Assembly (NCBI RefSeq): GCF_004843725.1
Contig: NZ_CP039451.1
Span: 1,920,501-1,984,500, forward strand
Length of the DNA stretch: 64,000 bases
DNA from: Psychroserpens sp. NJDZ02
GTDB taxonomy: Bacteria; Bacteroidota; Bacteroidia; Flavobacteriales; Flavobacteriaceae
Reading direction: 5' to 3'
Position 1 is the stretch's first letter, and each line of letters starts with the position of its first letter. Shown piece after piece: positions 9,100 to 18,591 of this stretch. The notes under the pieces were generated by a model. The model saw nothing but the letters and a program-made list of their open reading frames with translations, was not told where the DNA came from and made no database searches. The position numbers were made by a program, and so were the translations under genes.

Positions 9100-10742
9100 T
9101 GGCATTACCATCAATCAACCCAACAAGTACAAAAGCTTGGAAAAAATTAGAAGCACATTTTGAAATTGCAAAAGGTTTAAAAATGAAAGATTTATTTGCT
9201 CAGAATACTGAAAGAGCAAATCAAATGACTATTAAGTGGGAAGATTTTTATGTTGATTATTCAAAAAACAGAATAACCTCAGAAACTATTACATTGCTTT
9301 TAGAGTTAGCAGAAGAGACTAAGTTGAAAGAAGCTATTCAGGCACAATTTTCTGGACAAGTTATCAATAAAACAGAAGGTAGAGAGGTGTTACATACGGC
9401 TTTACGTGCTAAAGCAACAGATGTTATTGTAGTAGATGGAAAAAATGTAATGCCTGAGATTTTTGAGGTGAAACAAAAAATTGAAGATTTTTCTAACCAA
9501 GTCATTTCAGGACATTTAAAAGGATATACAAATAAAGTCTTTACTGATGTTGTAAATATAGGTATTGGAGGTAGTGATTTAGGACCAGCGATGGTAGTGG
9601 AGTCGCTTCAGTTTTATAAAAATCACCTAACAACTCATTTTGTAAGTAATATTGATGGGGATCATGTTAACGAGGTTTTAAAAAAACTAAATCCTGAAAC
9701 AACGTTGTTTGTGATCGTTTCAAAAACATTTACAACACAAGAGACATTATCTAATGCTAATACTATTAGAACCTGGTTTTTAAAGCATGCTAATCAGGAA
9801 GATGTGGCAAAGCATTTTGTCGCTGTATCTACTAATGAAGAAAAAGTAAAGGACTTTGGAATAAATGAAAATAACATCTTTCCGATGTGGAATTGGGTTG
9901 GTGGCCGTTTTTCACTTTGGAGTGCTGTAGGATTGACTATTAGTTTATCTGTAGGTTACGAAAATTTCGATTCGCTTTTAGAAGGGGCCAATAAAATGGA
10001 TACCCATTTTAAAACAGCAGATTTTGATCAAAATATTCCAGTTGTTTTGGCATTATTAAGTGTTTGGTATAATAATTTTTTCAAGGCAGAAAGTGAGGCA
10101 GTAATACCTTATACCCAATATTTAACGCAGTTTGCAACATATTTGCAACAAGGGATAATGGAGAGTAATGGTAAAAGTGTGGATCGTAATGGAGTGCCCG
10201 TAAATTATCAGACAGGAACATTAATCTGGGGAGAGCCAGGTTCAAATTCGCAACATGCTTTTTTTCAGTTAATACATCAAGGAACTAAGTTGATTCCTGC
10301 AGATTTTATAGGTTTCGCACAATCATTGTATGGTGATCATGATCACCAAGATAAATTGATGTCCAATTATTTTGCCCAGACGGAAGCTTTGTTAAACGGA
10401 AAAACAAAAGAAGAGGTTGAGGCAGAATTTCGTGGTCAAAAGGTTTCAGAAGAAAAAATAAAAGATCTAACACCGTTTAAGGTTTTTGAAGGTAATAAAC
10501 CGACAAATACAATCTTCATAAAAAAACTAACTCCAGAAAGTTTAGGAAAATTAATAGCCATGTACGAACATAAAATATTTGTACAAGGTGTTATTTGGAA
10601 TATCTACAGTTATGATCAATTTGGAGTCGAATTGGGTAAGCAATTAGCCAATAAAATCTTAAAAGAATTTGATGCGCCCGACTTTACTAATCATGATGCT
10701 TCCACTTTAAATTTGTTAGAATTATATAAAAAATTAAGGTAA
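9099..10742 (+). CDS. pgi: Glucose-6-phosphate isomerase
   Basis: This enzyme interconverts glucose-6-phosphate and fructose-6-phosphate in glycolysis and gluconeogenesis. The 547-residue length is that of the large eukaryote/gamma-proteobacterial type. Signature blocks are [34 protein letters not shown] (phosphate binding), [18 protein letters not shown], and the C-terminal catalytic block [20 protein letters not shown]. Its ATG overlaps the stop of the M23 gene (TAATG), which indicates coupled translation. No terminator is obvious in the short space before the next gene's promoter. Assignment is secure. Confidence 0.96.
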   Translation: MALPSINPTSTKAWKKLEAHFEIAKGLKMKDLFAQNTERANQMTIKWEDFYVDYSKNRITSETITLLLELAEETKLKEAIQAQFSGQVINKTEGREVLHTALRAKATDVIVVDGKNVMPEIFEVKQKIEDFSNQVISGHLKGYTNKVFTDVVNIGIGGSDLGPAMVVESLQFYKNHLTTHFVSNIDGDHVNEVLKKLNPETTLFVIVSKTFTTQETLSNANTIRTWFLKHANQEDVAKHFVAVSTNEEKVKDFGINENNIFPMWNWVGGRFSLWSAVGLTISLSVGYENFDSLLEGANKMDTHFKTADFDQNIPVVLALLSVWYNNFFKAESEAVIPYTQYLTQFATYLQQGIMESNGKSVDRNGVPVNYQTGTLIWGEPGSNSQHAFFQLIHQGTKLIPADFIGFAQSLYGDHDHQDKLMSNYFAQTEALLNGKTKEEVEAEFRGQKVSEEKIKDLTPFKVFEGNKPTNTIFIKKLTPESLGKLIAMYEHKIFVQGVIWNIYSYDQFGVELGKQLANKILKEFDAPDFTNHDASTLNLLELYKKLR

Positions 10743-10830
10743 CTTATGCTAATTCTGCATAATATTTTTATTTTTAGTATATTATTGTAATTTTATATTT
10801 ATTTTTTTTACTTTCGTTTTTGTGCATATG

Positions 10831-10874
10831 TTAACATTAAGTTAATATTACATCTGTATTTAGTCGTATTTTTG
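10831..10874 (+). promoter_or_regulatory. Promoter and TTAAC-box operator of TonB receptor A
   Basis: A Bacteroidetes-type -7 element TATTTTTG lies at 10867-10874. The region where a -33 box would sit holds TTAACATTAAGTTAATATT from 10831. This reads either as a direct repeat with an 11-base period (TTAAC, TTAAT) or as a palindrome TTAAC-N5-GTTAA. Receptor B has the same element at the same spacing (15776-15819), which argues for one shared activator. An OmpR/PhoB-type regulator would fit the 11-base period, but that is inference. Confidence 0.65.
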
Positions 10875-10910
10875 CACAAATTTGAAACTAACTAATCTTA
10901 ATTATTTACA

Positions 10911-13445
10911 ATGAAAAACACAATTAAAGTTATGTTTTTTGCAGTGACATTAATGTTTTCTGCATTTACAATGGCTCAAAGTACTATTACTGGAACAGTG
11001 GTGGACTCTGACACAAAAATGCCTTTATTAGGAGTTAACATTATTGAATCAGGGACTTCTAATGGAACATCTTCCGATTTTGACGGACAGTTTTCGCTAA
11101 CAACTAAGTCAAGTACAACTACAGTTGTTTTGTCTTATGTTGGTTTCATAGACCAAACGGTGGAAATAAGTGGAAATAAAGATTTAGGAGAGGTCGTATT
11201 ACTGTCTAACCAAGTTGGTTTAGATGAAATAATGATTATTGCTTCTGTCGCTGTTGATAGAAAGACACCAGTTGCGGTCTCTACAATTAGAGCAAAGGAT
11301 ATTGAATTAAAATTAGGGACTCAAGAATTTCCGGAAATTTTAAAATCTACTCCAGGTGTCTACGTAACAAAACAAGGTGGGGGTTACGGTGATAGTAGAA
11401 TAAACCTTAGAGGGTTTAATTCTGAAAATGTTGCCGTAATGATTAATGGTGTTCCCGTGAACGATATGGAAAACGGAGCTGTTTATTGGAGTAACTGGGC
11501 TGGTTTAGGTGATGTAACGTCTAGCATGCAGGTTCAAAGAGGTCTAGGGGCTTCAAAAGTAGCAGTAGCTTCAGTAGGAGGAACAATAAATATTTTAACC
11601 AAAACAACAGATGCAGAAGAAGGAGGTAGCTTTGGAGCTAGTATTGCTAATGATGGTTATTTTAAATATGGGATGACATATTCTACTGGGTTAAACGATA
11701 AAGGTTTTGCCGCAACAGTAAGTGCTTCAAAAATTACAGGAGATGGTTATGTAGACGGGACAGAATTTTCAGGATACAATTATTTTCTTAATTTATCACA
11801 ACAATTAAATGACGCACATAGATTATCATTTACAGCCTTTGGTTCTCAACAAGAACATGGTCAAAGATATAACCGTTCTACTATTGGTGAGCTTCAAGAT
11901 ACAGATTCAGGACCTCAAAAGGCGAATAGAGATTGGGGTTATAAAAATGGTGAAGTGTACCACCAATCTTATAACTTTTATCATAAGCCACAAATGTCTA
12001 TTAATCATTTATGGACTATAGATGATGATTCTGCATTATCAACAGCAGTTTACGCTTCTTTCGGTTCTGGAGGAGGACGAAGAGATGAAGGTTCTAAGAT
12101 AGGGTCTGACGATTACAGAATTGGAAGTGCAGGTTTACAACCTATAGATTTTGATAAAGTAGTTGCGGAGAATCAGTCAACTGGAGCTTATGGTTCTACT
12201 GATATTATTTCATCGTCTAGAAACTCGCATGAATGGTATGGTTTATTATCAACTTACAAGAAGGTAATTAATGATGAACTTACAATTTCTGGTGGTTTAG
12301 ATGCGCGTTCTTATGTTGGGTCACATTGGTATCAAGTAGATGACTTATTAGGAGGTCAATTTTTCTTAGATAATGAAACGGATACTTTTGCTTATGGACA
12401 AGCTTTAAAAGTTGGAGATAGGTACAATAAAGACTATGATGGTCTTGTTCAGAGATACGGATTATTTGCACAAGCTGAATACCAAGTTACTGAAAAATTA
12501 AACTTATTTATTGCTACAGATGTTTCTAATAGTAATTATAAGAAAAGAGAATACATGAATAATACCATAATTGGAAGCAGAGAATCTGAATCTGTTAACT
12601 TTATTGGTTATGGAACTAAAGGTGGTGGTAACTATAATTTAGATTCAAATAACAATGTGTTTGTTAACGTAGGGTATTTTTCAAAAGCACCATTTTTAAC
12701 TAATGTGTTTTTAGATGAAGACACACTTGCAGCTAATGAGGATGCAGTAAACGAAAAAGTATTTAGTGCAGAATTAGGATATGGTTTCCGTGGAGAAAAA
12801 TTTAGCGCTAACATAAATGTTTATTATACACAATGGCTAGATAAATCAACTAGTGGACAAGTAGGAAATAATGATGATCCATTATTTTATAACTTACAAG
12901 GGGTAGATGCACTACATCAAGGTGTAGAACTTGACTTTAAATATAAAGCAAACGATAATATTACCTTAACAGGTATGGCTTCTTTAGGGGATTGGCAATG
13001 GAAAAGTAATGTGTCATCAATTATTAGAAATCAAGCAGGAGATGAAGTAGACGTTGTAGATGTTATTGCTGATGGCATAAAAGTAGGAGATGCGGCTCAA
13101 ACAACATTTGCTTTAGGTTTAGATTATAAGTTAGGACAAAAATCTAATATTTATTTAGATTATAATTTTGCAGGTGATAACTATGCGTCTTATGATGTAA
13201 CAAATAGATCTAGTGCTGATCTTCCTGATGTTTGGGAAGTGCCGGATTTTGGATTATTTGATGTTGGTATGAGGCATGGTTTTGCAGTGGGATCATTTGA
13301 TGCTACTTTAATAGGTAAGGTTAATAATGTTTTTAATACAGAGTATATTTCAGATGCTAATGATTTAGATGGTACTTCAACAGCAGCATTAGTTTATTAT
13401 GGTGCAGGACGAACATATAGCGTAGCATTAAAAGTTAATTTTTAA
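10911..13445 (+). CDS. TonB-dependent receptor A with carboxypeptidase-like regulatory domain
   Basis: This 844-residue outer-membrane active transporter has a signal peptide ending AQ at about 22-23, then a carboxypeptidase-like beta domain (about 24-105, TITGTVVDSDTKMPLLGVNI), a plug (about 120-230, with LRGFNSENVAVMINGVPVND and QRGLGASKVAVASVGGTINI) and a 22-strand-type barrel ending in Phe (VALKVNF). It lacks the SusC-type LKDASAAAIYG block and resembles iron/siderophore-type receptors more than SusC. The next gene, 12 bases downstream, is a lipoprotein, probably its surface partner. Receptor B at 15857 is a paralogue with an almost base-identical first 75 nucleotides. Substrate unknown; nucleic acid or phosphate-containing ligands are suggested only by the neighbours. 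Confidence 0.9.
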   Translation: MKNTIKVMFFAVTLMFSAFTMAQSTITGTVVDSDTKMPLLGVNIIESGTSNGTSSDFDGQFSLTTKSSTTTVVLSYVGFIDQTVEISGNKDLGEVVLLSNQVGLDEIMIIASVAVDRKTPVAVSTIRAKDIELKLGTQEFPEILKSTPGVYVTKQGGGYGDSRINLRGFNSENVAVMINGVPVNDMENGAVYWSNWAGLGDVTSSMQVQRGLGASKVAVASVGGTINILTKTTDAEEGGSFGASIANDGYFKYGMTYSTGLNDKGFAATVSASKITGDGYVDGTEFSGYNYFLNLSQQLNDAHRLSFTAFGSQQEHGQRYNRSTIGELQDTDSGPQKANRDWGYKNGEVYHQSYNFYHKPQMSINHLWTIDDDSALSTAVYASFGSGGGRRDEGSKIGSDDYRIGSAGLQPIDFDKVVAENQSTGAYGSTDIISSSRNSHEWYGLLSTYKKVINDELTISGGLDARSYVGSHWYQVDDLLGGQFFLDNETDTFAYGQALKVGDRYNKDYDGLVQRYGLFAQAEYQVTEKLNLFIATDVSNSNYKKREYMNNTIIGSRESESVNFIGYGTKGGGNYNLDSNNNVFVNVGYFSKAPFLTNVFLDEDTLAANEDAVNEKVFSAELGYGFRGEKFSANINVYYTQWLDKSTSGQVGNNDDPLFYNLQGVDALHQGVELDFKYKANDNITLTGMASLGDWQWKSNVSSIIRNQAGDEVDVVDVIADGIKVGDAAQTTFALGLDYKLGQKSNIYLDYNFAGDNYASYDVTNRSSADLPDVWEVPDFGLFDVGMRHGFAVGSFDATLIGKVNNVFNTEYISDANDLDGTSTAALVYYGAGRTYSVALKVNF

Positions 13446-13457
13446 AAAAATATTAAA

Positions 13458-15269
13458 ATGAAAAAAATAATTTATTGTTTAGCTGTTTTAGGGATGACCT
13501 TAGTTGGTTGTAACCCTCTTGAAGACGTTTATAACGATTTAGATGCAACAGCAGATCCTATTGTTGGTTCTGAGTCTTATATACTTACAGGTGACGATTA
13601 TGCCGAATTAGAATTAAATTTTGGTAGTTTTAGTTCTGTAGAAGATGCTCAGTCACTTATACCAGGTTTTTTATCTAATAGATACCCTTTTTGGGGGCAA
13701 GGATCATCTGTCTTAGTTGGATATGATTTATACGTGGGTAATGCTTTTGATGTTAGAGACTATAATTTTAACCAAGCTGATTATACTTTTACTGGAAGTG
13801 ATGGGTTAGGTTTTGATGCAGGAGCAACACCTGAAGATTTTTTAGCAGATATTCTTGCAGCTAATGTTACTGATCCTTCAGTAGGAGATTATCGTAGAGC
13901 AAGATATTATCAATATACTGGAGCTTTTGGTGTTGTTACACCAACAGTTTCTTTAGATGATAATTTTGATTATGGTGCTGTTTCTGGTGACTTAACAACA
14001 ACAGGTGTTGCTAATTGGGAAGCGCATTCTGGAGAAGGTTCAGGTCCAATAGGATATGATGTTTCTAGTTTGTCAATGACTGATTATCCTTCGTCTGATA
14101 TTGCAGGTTCTATGACAATTGATTCAGGAGCATCTGAAGATGTTTCAAGTTATTTTGCAGAAATAGCTACAGGAACTGTGTACGCAAGTACTTTGATAAA
14201 CTTAAGTACAGTGGGAGACGGAACTTATATGTTTCATCTTAGAGATTCTGATTTTGGTTTTGTAGCTAGAGTAGGAGCAAAGGATGACGGTGCTGGGAAT
14301 ATCTTATTTGGTGTTGGTGCTAGTTCTAGTGATTTAACTTACAGTACTACAAGTTTTGATTTAAATACAACGTATCTTCTTGTATCTTCATACAATATAA
14401 CTACAGGTGTGTCTAATTTATATGTACTATCTGCTGTCACAGCTGAAGAGCCGACGACTCCAGAAGCAACAAATACAGGAAATGCAGGTGTAGCTGTTTC
14501 TGGTATTGCAGTGCGCCAAGGGTTTGGTGGACCAACAGGGGCTTTAGATGGTATACGTGTTGCAAACACATGGTCTGCTATTATGAGTAATGATGTACTA
14601 GAAGATGAAATAGTAGGAGATAAAATAGCTTACGAAACGTATTTTGAATACACAGGTTCAGAATGGGCTCTACCTTCTGATGGTTTTTATGCGATCACTG
14701 ATGCTGATTTTGACTCTATGGGTATTGAGAGTTTTGGAAGTTCAATCTCTGCAAATGATTATTTAGTTACTTTTTTAAGTTCAAAATATCCATATGCTCA
14801 AGAGGAGGATGCTATAAATATAGCATATAATTATGAGTCAAGTTCTAGTGGCTCAGGTGCAAGAGGTAATTTATATACATTTGTAGAGGGGGCTTGGGTA
14901 GCTTATGAATCCACAATTTCTACAACACTTCAGTTTGGTTTTGATGAAGGTCTTTGGGTTCCTGATAATACAATTAGGTACACTTTAACCGCTGATGATT
15001 ACACATTAATATCTACATCTTTAGCTGGTGATTATCCAACTGCAACAAGTAGTATGATTAGTTATGGTAATATGGATAGAAGAGCTGGGAATCCTAATGA
15101 ATGGACCAACTCTATGGTGTTGGAAGCAGTAGCTGTTGTTTTAGATGTATTAGCCCCTTCTGCTGAAGAGGGTCAAAAGTATACTGTTACTATTGAGGTT
15201 TATAATGGTAGTAATACTACTGAAGATTTCTTAGTTATTAAAACTGCTGGAAATTGGGTATACCAATAG
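13458..15269 (+). CDS. Repeat-containing surface lipoprotein paired with TonB receptor A
   Basis: I do not recognise a named family. The 603-residue protein starts with a lipoprotein signal (KKIIYCLAVLGMTLVGC, Cys18) and is very acidic and Ser/Thr-rich. A module beginning (Y)xLTxDDYxxL recurs: about 40-110 (ILTGDDYAELELNFGSF), 400-480 (AITDADFDSMGIESFGSS) and 495-603 (TLTADDYTLISTSLAGDY). Between the first and second modules a beta-rich stretch (about 165-385) resembles a LamG/concanavalin-type carbohydrate or ligand-binding fold (TGVANWEAHSG ... GALDGIRVANTWSAI). It lies 12 bases after the receptor gene and before a strong terminator, so the two form an operon. It is probably a substrate-capturing partner on the cell surface. 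Receptor B has no such partner. Confidence 0.7.
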   Translation: MKKIIYCLAVLGMTLVGCNPLEDVYNDLDATADPIVGSESYILTGDDYAELELNFGSFSSVEDAQSLIPGFLSNRYPFWGQGSSVLVGYDLYVGNAFDVRDYNFNQADYTFTGSDGLGFDAGATPEDFLADILAANVTDPSVGDYRRARYYQYTGAFGVVTPTVSLDDNFDYGAVSGDLTTTGVANWEAHSGEGSGPIGYDVSSLSMTDYPSSDIAGSMTIDSGASEDVSSYFAEIATGTVYASTLINLSTVGDGTYMFHLRDSDFGFVARVGAKDDGAGNILFGVGASSSDLTYSTTSFDLNTTYLLVSSYNITTGVSNLYVLSAVTAEEPTTPEATNTGNAGVAVSGIAVRQGFGGPTGALDGIRVANTWSAIMSNDVLEDEIVGDKIAYETYFEYTGSEWALPSDGFYAITDADFDSMGIESFGSSISANDYLVTFLSSKYPYAQEEDAINIAYNYESSSSGSGARGNLYTFVEGAWVAYESTISTTLQFGFDEGLWVPDNTIRYTLTADDYTLISTSLAGDYPTATSSMISYGNMDRRAGNPNEWTNSMVLEAVAVVLDVLAPSAEEGQKYTVTIEVYNGSNTTEDFLVIKTAGNWVYQ

Positions 15270-15299
15270 TCTTATAGTTTTAAAATATTAAAGTAATTA

Positions 15300-15330
15300 A
15301 AAACCGCTTCTGTCAAGAAGCGGTTTTTTT
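15300..15330 (+). terminator. Terminator after receptor A / lipoprotein operon
   Basis: Perfect 12-base stem AAAACCGCTTCT / AGAAGCGGTTTT with a GTCA loop and a T-run. A near-identical hairpin stands after receptor B (18512-18542), and the homology continues downstream of both. Confidence 0.92.
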
Positions 15331-15380
15331 ATGCTTAATAATTACAGCGTTTTTGTCATAACTAGTTAAAAAGAAGCATT

Positions 15381-15605
15381 AAGGTGAAAATGTTGTAGGA
15401 CCTCTCTAGTGTTTTTTTCTGACGATAATTACAACTGTCAATACATTAATAAAGAGTTTTAAAAAAAAGGAGGTATTGTTTAGTAGTTTAGTCAAAATTA
15501 TCTTCGAGAGAGCTTTATTAAAGAAGTGATGAGAAATTCAGTCTCAGCTTCTAACGCAGCGGAACACCCTATTGTAATTATTTTAGTAGTCATCTTTTCA
15601 TGCTT
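15381..15605 (+). pseudogene. Decayed copy of the 141-residue membrane protein gene
   Basis: This stretch aligns base by base with the intact gene at 18592-19017. Examples are TCTAGTGTTTTTTTCTGACG against TTTAGTGTTTTTTATGATGA, GAGAGAGCTTTATTAAAGAA against GAGAGAGTTCTATAAAGGAA, and AACGCAGCGGAACACCCTAT against AATGCTGTGGAACATCCCGT. The ATG has become AAG at 15381, stop codons and frameshifts are present, and roughly 100 bases of the middle are missing. The upstream terminator and the ATGCTTAATAATTAC leader are also conserved. The gene is clearly dead. Confidence 0.88.
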
Positions 15606-15635
15606 TTACAACAAACTTGTCTTATTTTTTTTCTA

Positions 15636-15740
15636 AAGTTTATTTAGTTTCTATTTCTTTAATTAAATATATATAAGCAAGTGATCAATAAAACCTTTCT
15701 TAACCATACGACGCAATGGGTAGGCTTCAAACGATTCTTC
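15636..15740 (-). pseudogene. Remnant of the 3' end of the endonuclease/exonuclease/phosphatase gene
   Basis: It aligns with the C-terminal coding end of the intact gene at 19073-20149 (minus strand). Compare TTTCTATTTCTTTAATTAAA with TCTCGATTTCTTTGATTAAA, AAGTGATCAATAAAACC with AAGTGATCACTAAACCC, and GGTAGGCTTCAAA with GGATAGCCTTTAAA. Only about the last 35 codons are recognisable, with internal deletions. Sequence beyond it turns into the promoter of receptor B, so the old duplication junction lies near 15740-15770. Confidence 0.78.
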
Positions 15741-15775
15741 TATTATTTATTTTGTGATTTTATTTAGAACATTTC

Positions 15776-15819
15776 TTAACGTTAAGTTAATATTGGAATA
15801 ATAAATAGTCGTACTTTTG
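15776..15819 (+). promoter_or_regulatory. Promoter and TTAAC-box operator of TonB receptor B
   Basis: TTAACGTTAAGTTAATATT starts at 15776 and the -7 element TACTTTTG lies at 15812-15819. The distance from the second half-site to the -7 box is 25 bases, exactly as in receptor A. The leader from there to the ATG is also similar (TTTGCAC...TTTGAAA(C/T)TAAC). Confidence 0.65.
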
Positions 15820-15856
15820 CACGGAATTTGAAATTAACAAATCTTTATTTAAGACA

Positions 15857-18487
15857 ATGAAAAACACAATTAAAGTTATGTTTTTTGCAGTGACACTAAT
15901 GTTTTCTGCATTTACAATGGCTCAAAGTACTGTTACAGGAACAGTAATTGACGGCGAATTTAACTCAGCACTGCCAAGTGCAAGTATTGTTGAGCAAGGT
16001 ACAAGTAATGGTACAATTAGTGATTTTGATGGGACGTTTACTTTTGAAACACAGGCAAGTTCAGGTGTTCTTGTAATCTCATATGTAGGTTATGGTAAAA
16101 AAACAATCTCTTTCAGTGATAGTATTAATCTTGGTGAAGTACTTTTAACATCAGACAATTCTTTAGATGAGGTTGTTGTTGTTGGAACAGGAGTTATAGA
16201 TTTAGCAGGAGGAAGAGAAACTCCAATTGCAGTTTCTACAATTAGAGGTAAAGACATTCAGTTAAAAGCAGCAGGTAACGCTGAGTTTGGTGAAGCTTTA
16301 AAAAATACACCATCGGTTTACGTATCAAGTCAAGCCGGAGGATTTGGTGATAGTCAGATCTTTTTAAGAGGTTTTGATCAAACTAATACGGCTTACTTAT
16401 TAAATGGACAACCAATTAATGGGATGGAAGATGGGAATATGTACTGGTCAAATTGGTCTGGTATGAGTGATGTTGCTAATGCCGTACAGATTCAACGTGG
16501 ATTAGGTGCTTCAAAGTTAGCTATATCTTCAGTAGGAGGGACAGTAAACATTGTTTCTAAAACTACAGAAAATCAAGAAGGTGGTTTTGTAAGGTTTTTG
16601 GGTGGTAACGATAGCTATGCTAAAGCAACAGCGTCATACAGTTCAGGGTTAAAAGAAAGTGGATGGGCTTACACTGTATTGATAGATCATTGGCAAGCAT
16701 ACAGAAAGTACTCAGAAGGTACTGCTGGACAAGGTCAAAATTATTTATTTTCTGTTGGGTATAAGCCAAATGAGAAGCATACGCTTAACTTTTTGTTAAC
16801 AGGTGCGCCGCAATGGCACGATCAAAATTTTTCTGATGATTTAGAAAATTATGAGACATATGGTGAAAAATATAATGCAAATTCAGGATATTTAGAAGGA
16901 TCACGTTTTACAGAAAGACGTAACTATTATCACAAACCAGTAGCTAATTTAAACTGGGATTTTAATATTAAAGAAAACTTAGAATTATCAACTGTACTTT
17001 ATGCATCTTGGGGACGTGGTGGTGGAACCGGAGGTATTGGTAATGGGAGAGTACGTGATAATGCTTCAGGACTAATTGATTTTGATCAAATTGTAGAGAA
17101 TAATATTGGTTCTGCAACAGAAATAAATGGTGGGCAATATGGGACTTCTAGTGATTCTTATTTAAGAAGATCATCGGTAAATGCACATGACTGGTATGGG
17201 GTACTATCTAATTTAAGCTATGAAGCAGGTGATAACTGGTCTTTTAATGTTGGTGTTGATGGTAGAACTTATAACGGTAAACATTTTTATCAATTAGAAA
17301 ACACTTTAGGATTAGACGGGTACAATGATGCTTCTGGAACAAATAGACCGAGTGATTACTTGATTACAGAAACCTTTGAAGCAAATCCTTGGAGTGCATT
17401 ATTTGATTATGCAGATGATGACCAAAGATTTAATTACAACTATGAAGAGGTAATTAATTATGTTGGTAGTTTTGGTCAAGCCGAATATAAAAACGATAAT
17501 TTTTCTGGTTTTATTCAAGCTGCCGTTTCAACTCAATCCTATCAAAGAGAAGGATTTTTTATAGGTAATGGAAATGGTTTAGGGAAGTCCGAAAAAATAG
17601 AAAAAGGGGGTTATAATTTAAAAGGTGGTTTTGCTTATAAAATAAATGAGAACCATGCGTTTTTTGTTAATGCTGGTACCTTTTCACGTCAACCATTTTT
17701 AGACAATATTTTTTCAAATATTAGATACGAGAACACTCTAGCAGAACCTGATGTAGATAACGAAGAAATTACAAGTTTTGAAGGAGGATACAGATTTAAA
17801 GGTAAAGAATGGAGAATAAATGTAGATGTATATTCTACAGATTGGGGTAATAGATTTTTATCAACAAATGGTCCAATACAACCCGGTGCAGATGGTGTTG
17901 TAGATACTGCAGATGACGAGTTTAGTACATACAGACTTACTGATGTTACACAAAGACATAAGGGAGTAGAATTTGATTTTGAGTATAGACCAACTGCAGC
18001 TTCTTTTAGTTTTAAAGGTTACGGTTCTGTAGGAGATTGGAAGTATGATGGAGTAACACCTTATACGCTTCAAAATGATGATACTGGTGATTTTATAGTA
18101 ACTGATGGAACGGTAGATTTAACAGATGTTAAAATAGGTAATGCTCCTCAAACATCTTTTGGTGTAGGGATTAGAGTTAAGTTATTAGACGGCTTATCTG
18201 CAGATATTGATTATAACATATATGCGGATTTATACGAATTTGTTGATCCTGCAGATGTTGCTGCAACGGCTATAGCTGGTGGAACTTACCAATCTATAGG
18301 AATAGATTCATACTCATTAGCAGATGCTGGTATAACTTATAACTTCGATTTAGGATCTAATAAAATGTCTTTTAGAGGTAATATTTATAATTTGTTTAAT
18401 GAATCTTATATTAGTCAAAAAGATGCTTTTGGTTATTATTTGGGAATTGGAAGAACGTTTAACGCAAGTTTACGTTACAATTTCTAG
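15857..18487 (+). CDS. TonB-dependent receptor B with carboxypeptidase-like regulatory domain
   Basis: This 876-residue outer-membrane receptor is paralogous to receptor A. The first 24-25 residues are identical and their codons differ at about one base, while the mature parts have diverged strongly. Domains are a signal peptide (cleavage near AQ, 22-23), a carboxypeptidase-like domain (about 24-105), a plug (about 125-240, with LRGFDQTNTAYLLNGQPING and IQRGLGASKLAISSVGGTVNI) and a barrel ending in Phe (ASLRYNF). Unlike receptor A it has no lipoprotein gene behind it: a terminator follows 24 bases after the stop. It may share the receptor A lipoprotein or have lost its own. Its promoter matches that of receptor A, so co-regulation is likely. 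Substrate unknown. Confidence 0.9.
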   Translation: MKNTIKVMFFAVTLMFSAFTMAQSTVTGTVIDGEFNSALPSASIVEQGTSNGTISDFDGTFTFETQASSGVLVISYVGYGKKTISFSDSINLGEVLLTSDNSLDEVVVVGTGVIDLAGGRETPIAVSTIRGKDIQLKAAGNAEFGEALKNTPSVYVSSQAGGFGDSQIFLRGFDQTNTAYLLNGQPINGMEDGNMYWSNWSGMSDVANAVQIQRGLGASKLAISSVGGTVNIVSKTTENQEGGFVRFLGGNDSYAKATASYSSGLKESGWAYTVLIDHWQAYRKYSEGTAGQGQNYLFSVGYKPNEKHTLNFLLTGAPQWHDQNFSDDLENYETYGEKYNANSGYLEGSRFTERRNYYHKPVANLNWDFNIKENLELSTVLYASWGRGGGTGGIGNGRVRDNASGLIDFDQIVENNIGSATEINGGQYGTSSDSYLRRSSVNAHDWYGVLSNLSYEAGDNWSFNVGVDGRTYNGKHFYQLENTLGLDGYNDASGTNRPSDYLITETFEANPWSALFDYADDDQRFNYNYEEVINYVGSFGQAEYKNDNFSGFIQAAVSTQSYQREGFFIGNGNGLGKSEKIEKGGYNLKGGFAYKINENHAFFVNAGTFSRQPFLDNIFSNIRYENTLAEPDVDNEEITSFEGGYRFKGKEWRINVDVYSTDWGNRFLSTNGPIQPGADGVVDTADDEFSTYRLTDVTQRHKGVEFDFEYRPTAASFSFKGYGSVGDWKYDGVTPYTLQNDDTGDFIVTDGTVDLTDVKIGNAPQTSFGVGIRVKLLDGLSADIDYNIYADLYEFVDPADVAATAIAGGTYQSIGIDSYSLADAGITYNFDLGSNKMSFRGNIYNLFNESYISQKDAFGYYLGIGRTFNASLRYNF

Positions 18488-18511
18488 TACTATCTAACAA
18501 ATAAATTTTTT

Positions 18512-18542
18512 AAAACCGCTTCTGTAAAGAAGCGGTTTTTTT
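18512..18542 (+). terminator. Terminator after receptor B
   Basis: Stem AAAACCGCTTCT / AGAAGCGGTTTT, loop GTAA, T-run. It is the sister copy of the terminator at 15300-15330. Confidence 0.92.
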
Positions 18543-18591
18543 ATGCTTAATAATTACTACATTTGCGGTATAACTAATTAAAATAAGAATT

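Larger units (their letters stand above)
15270..15856. other. Gene-free region holding a duplication relic and the receptor B promoter
   Basis: The 587 bases between the receptor A lipoprotein and receptor B have no intact gene. In order they hold a terminator, the ruined membrane-protein gene, the ruined nuclease 3' end, and the promoter of receptor B. Terminator, membrane-protein gene and nuclease 3' end occur in the same order, intact, at 18505-19200, so this is the remains of a segmental tandem duplication. Confidence 0.85.
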
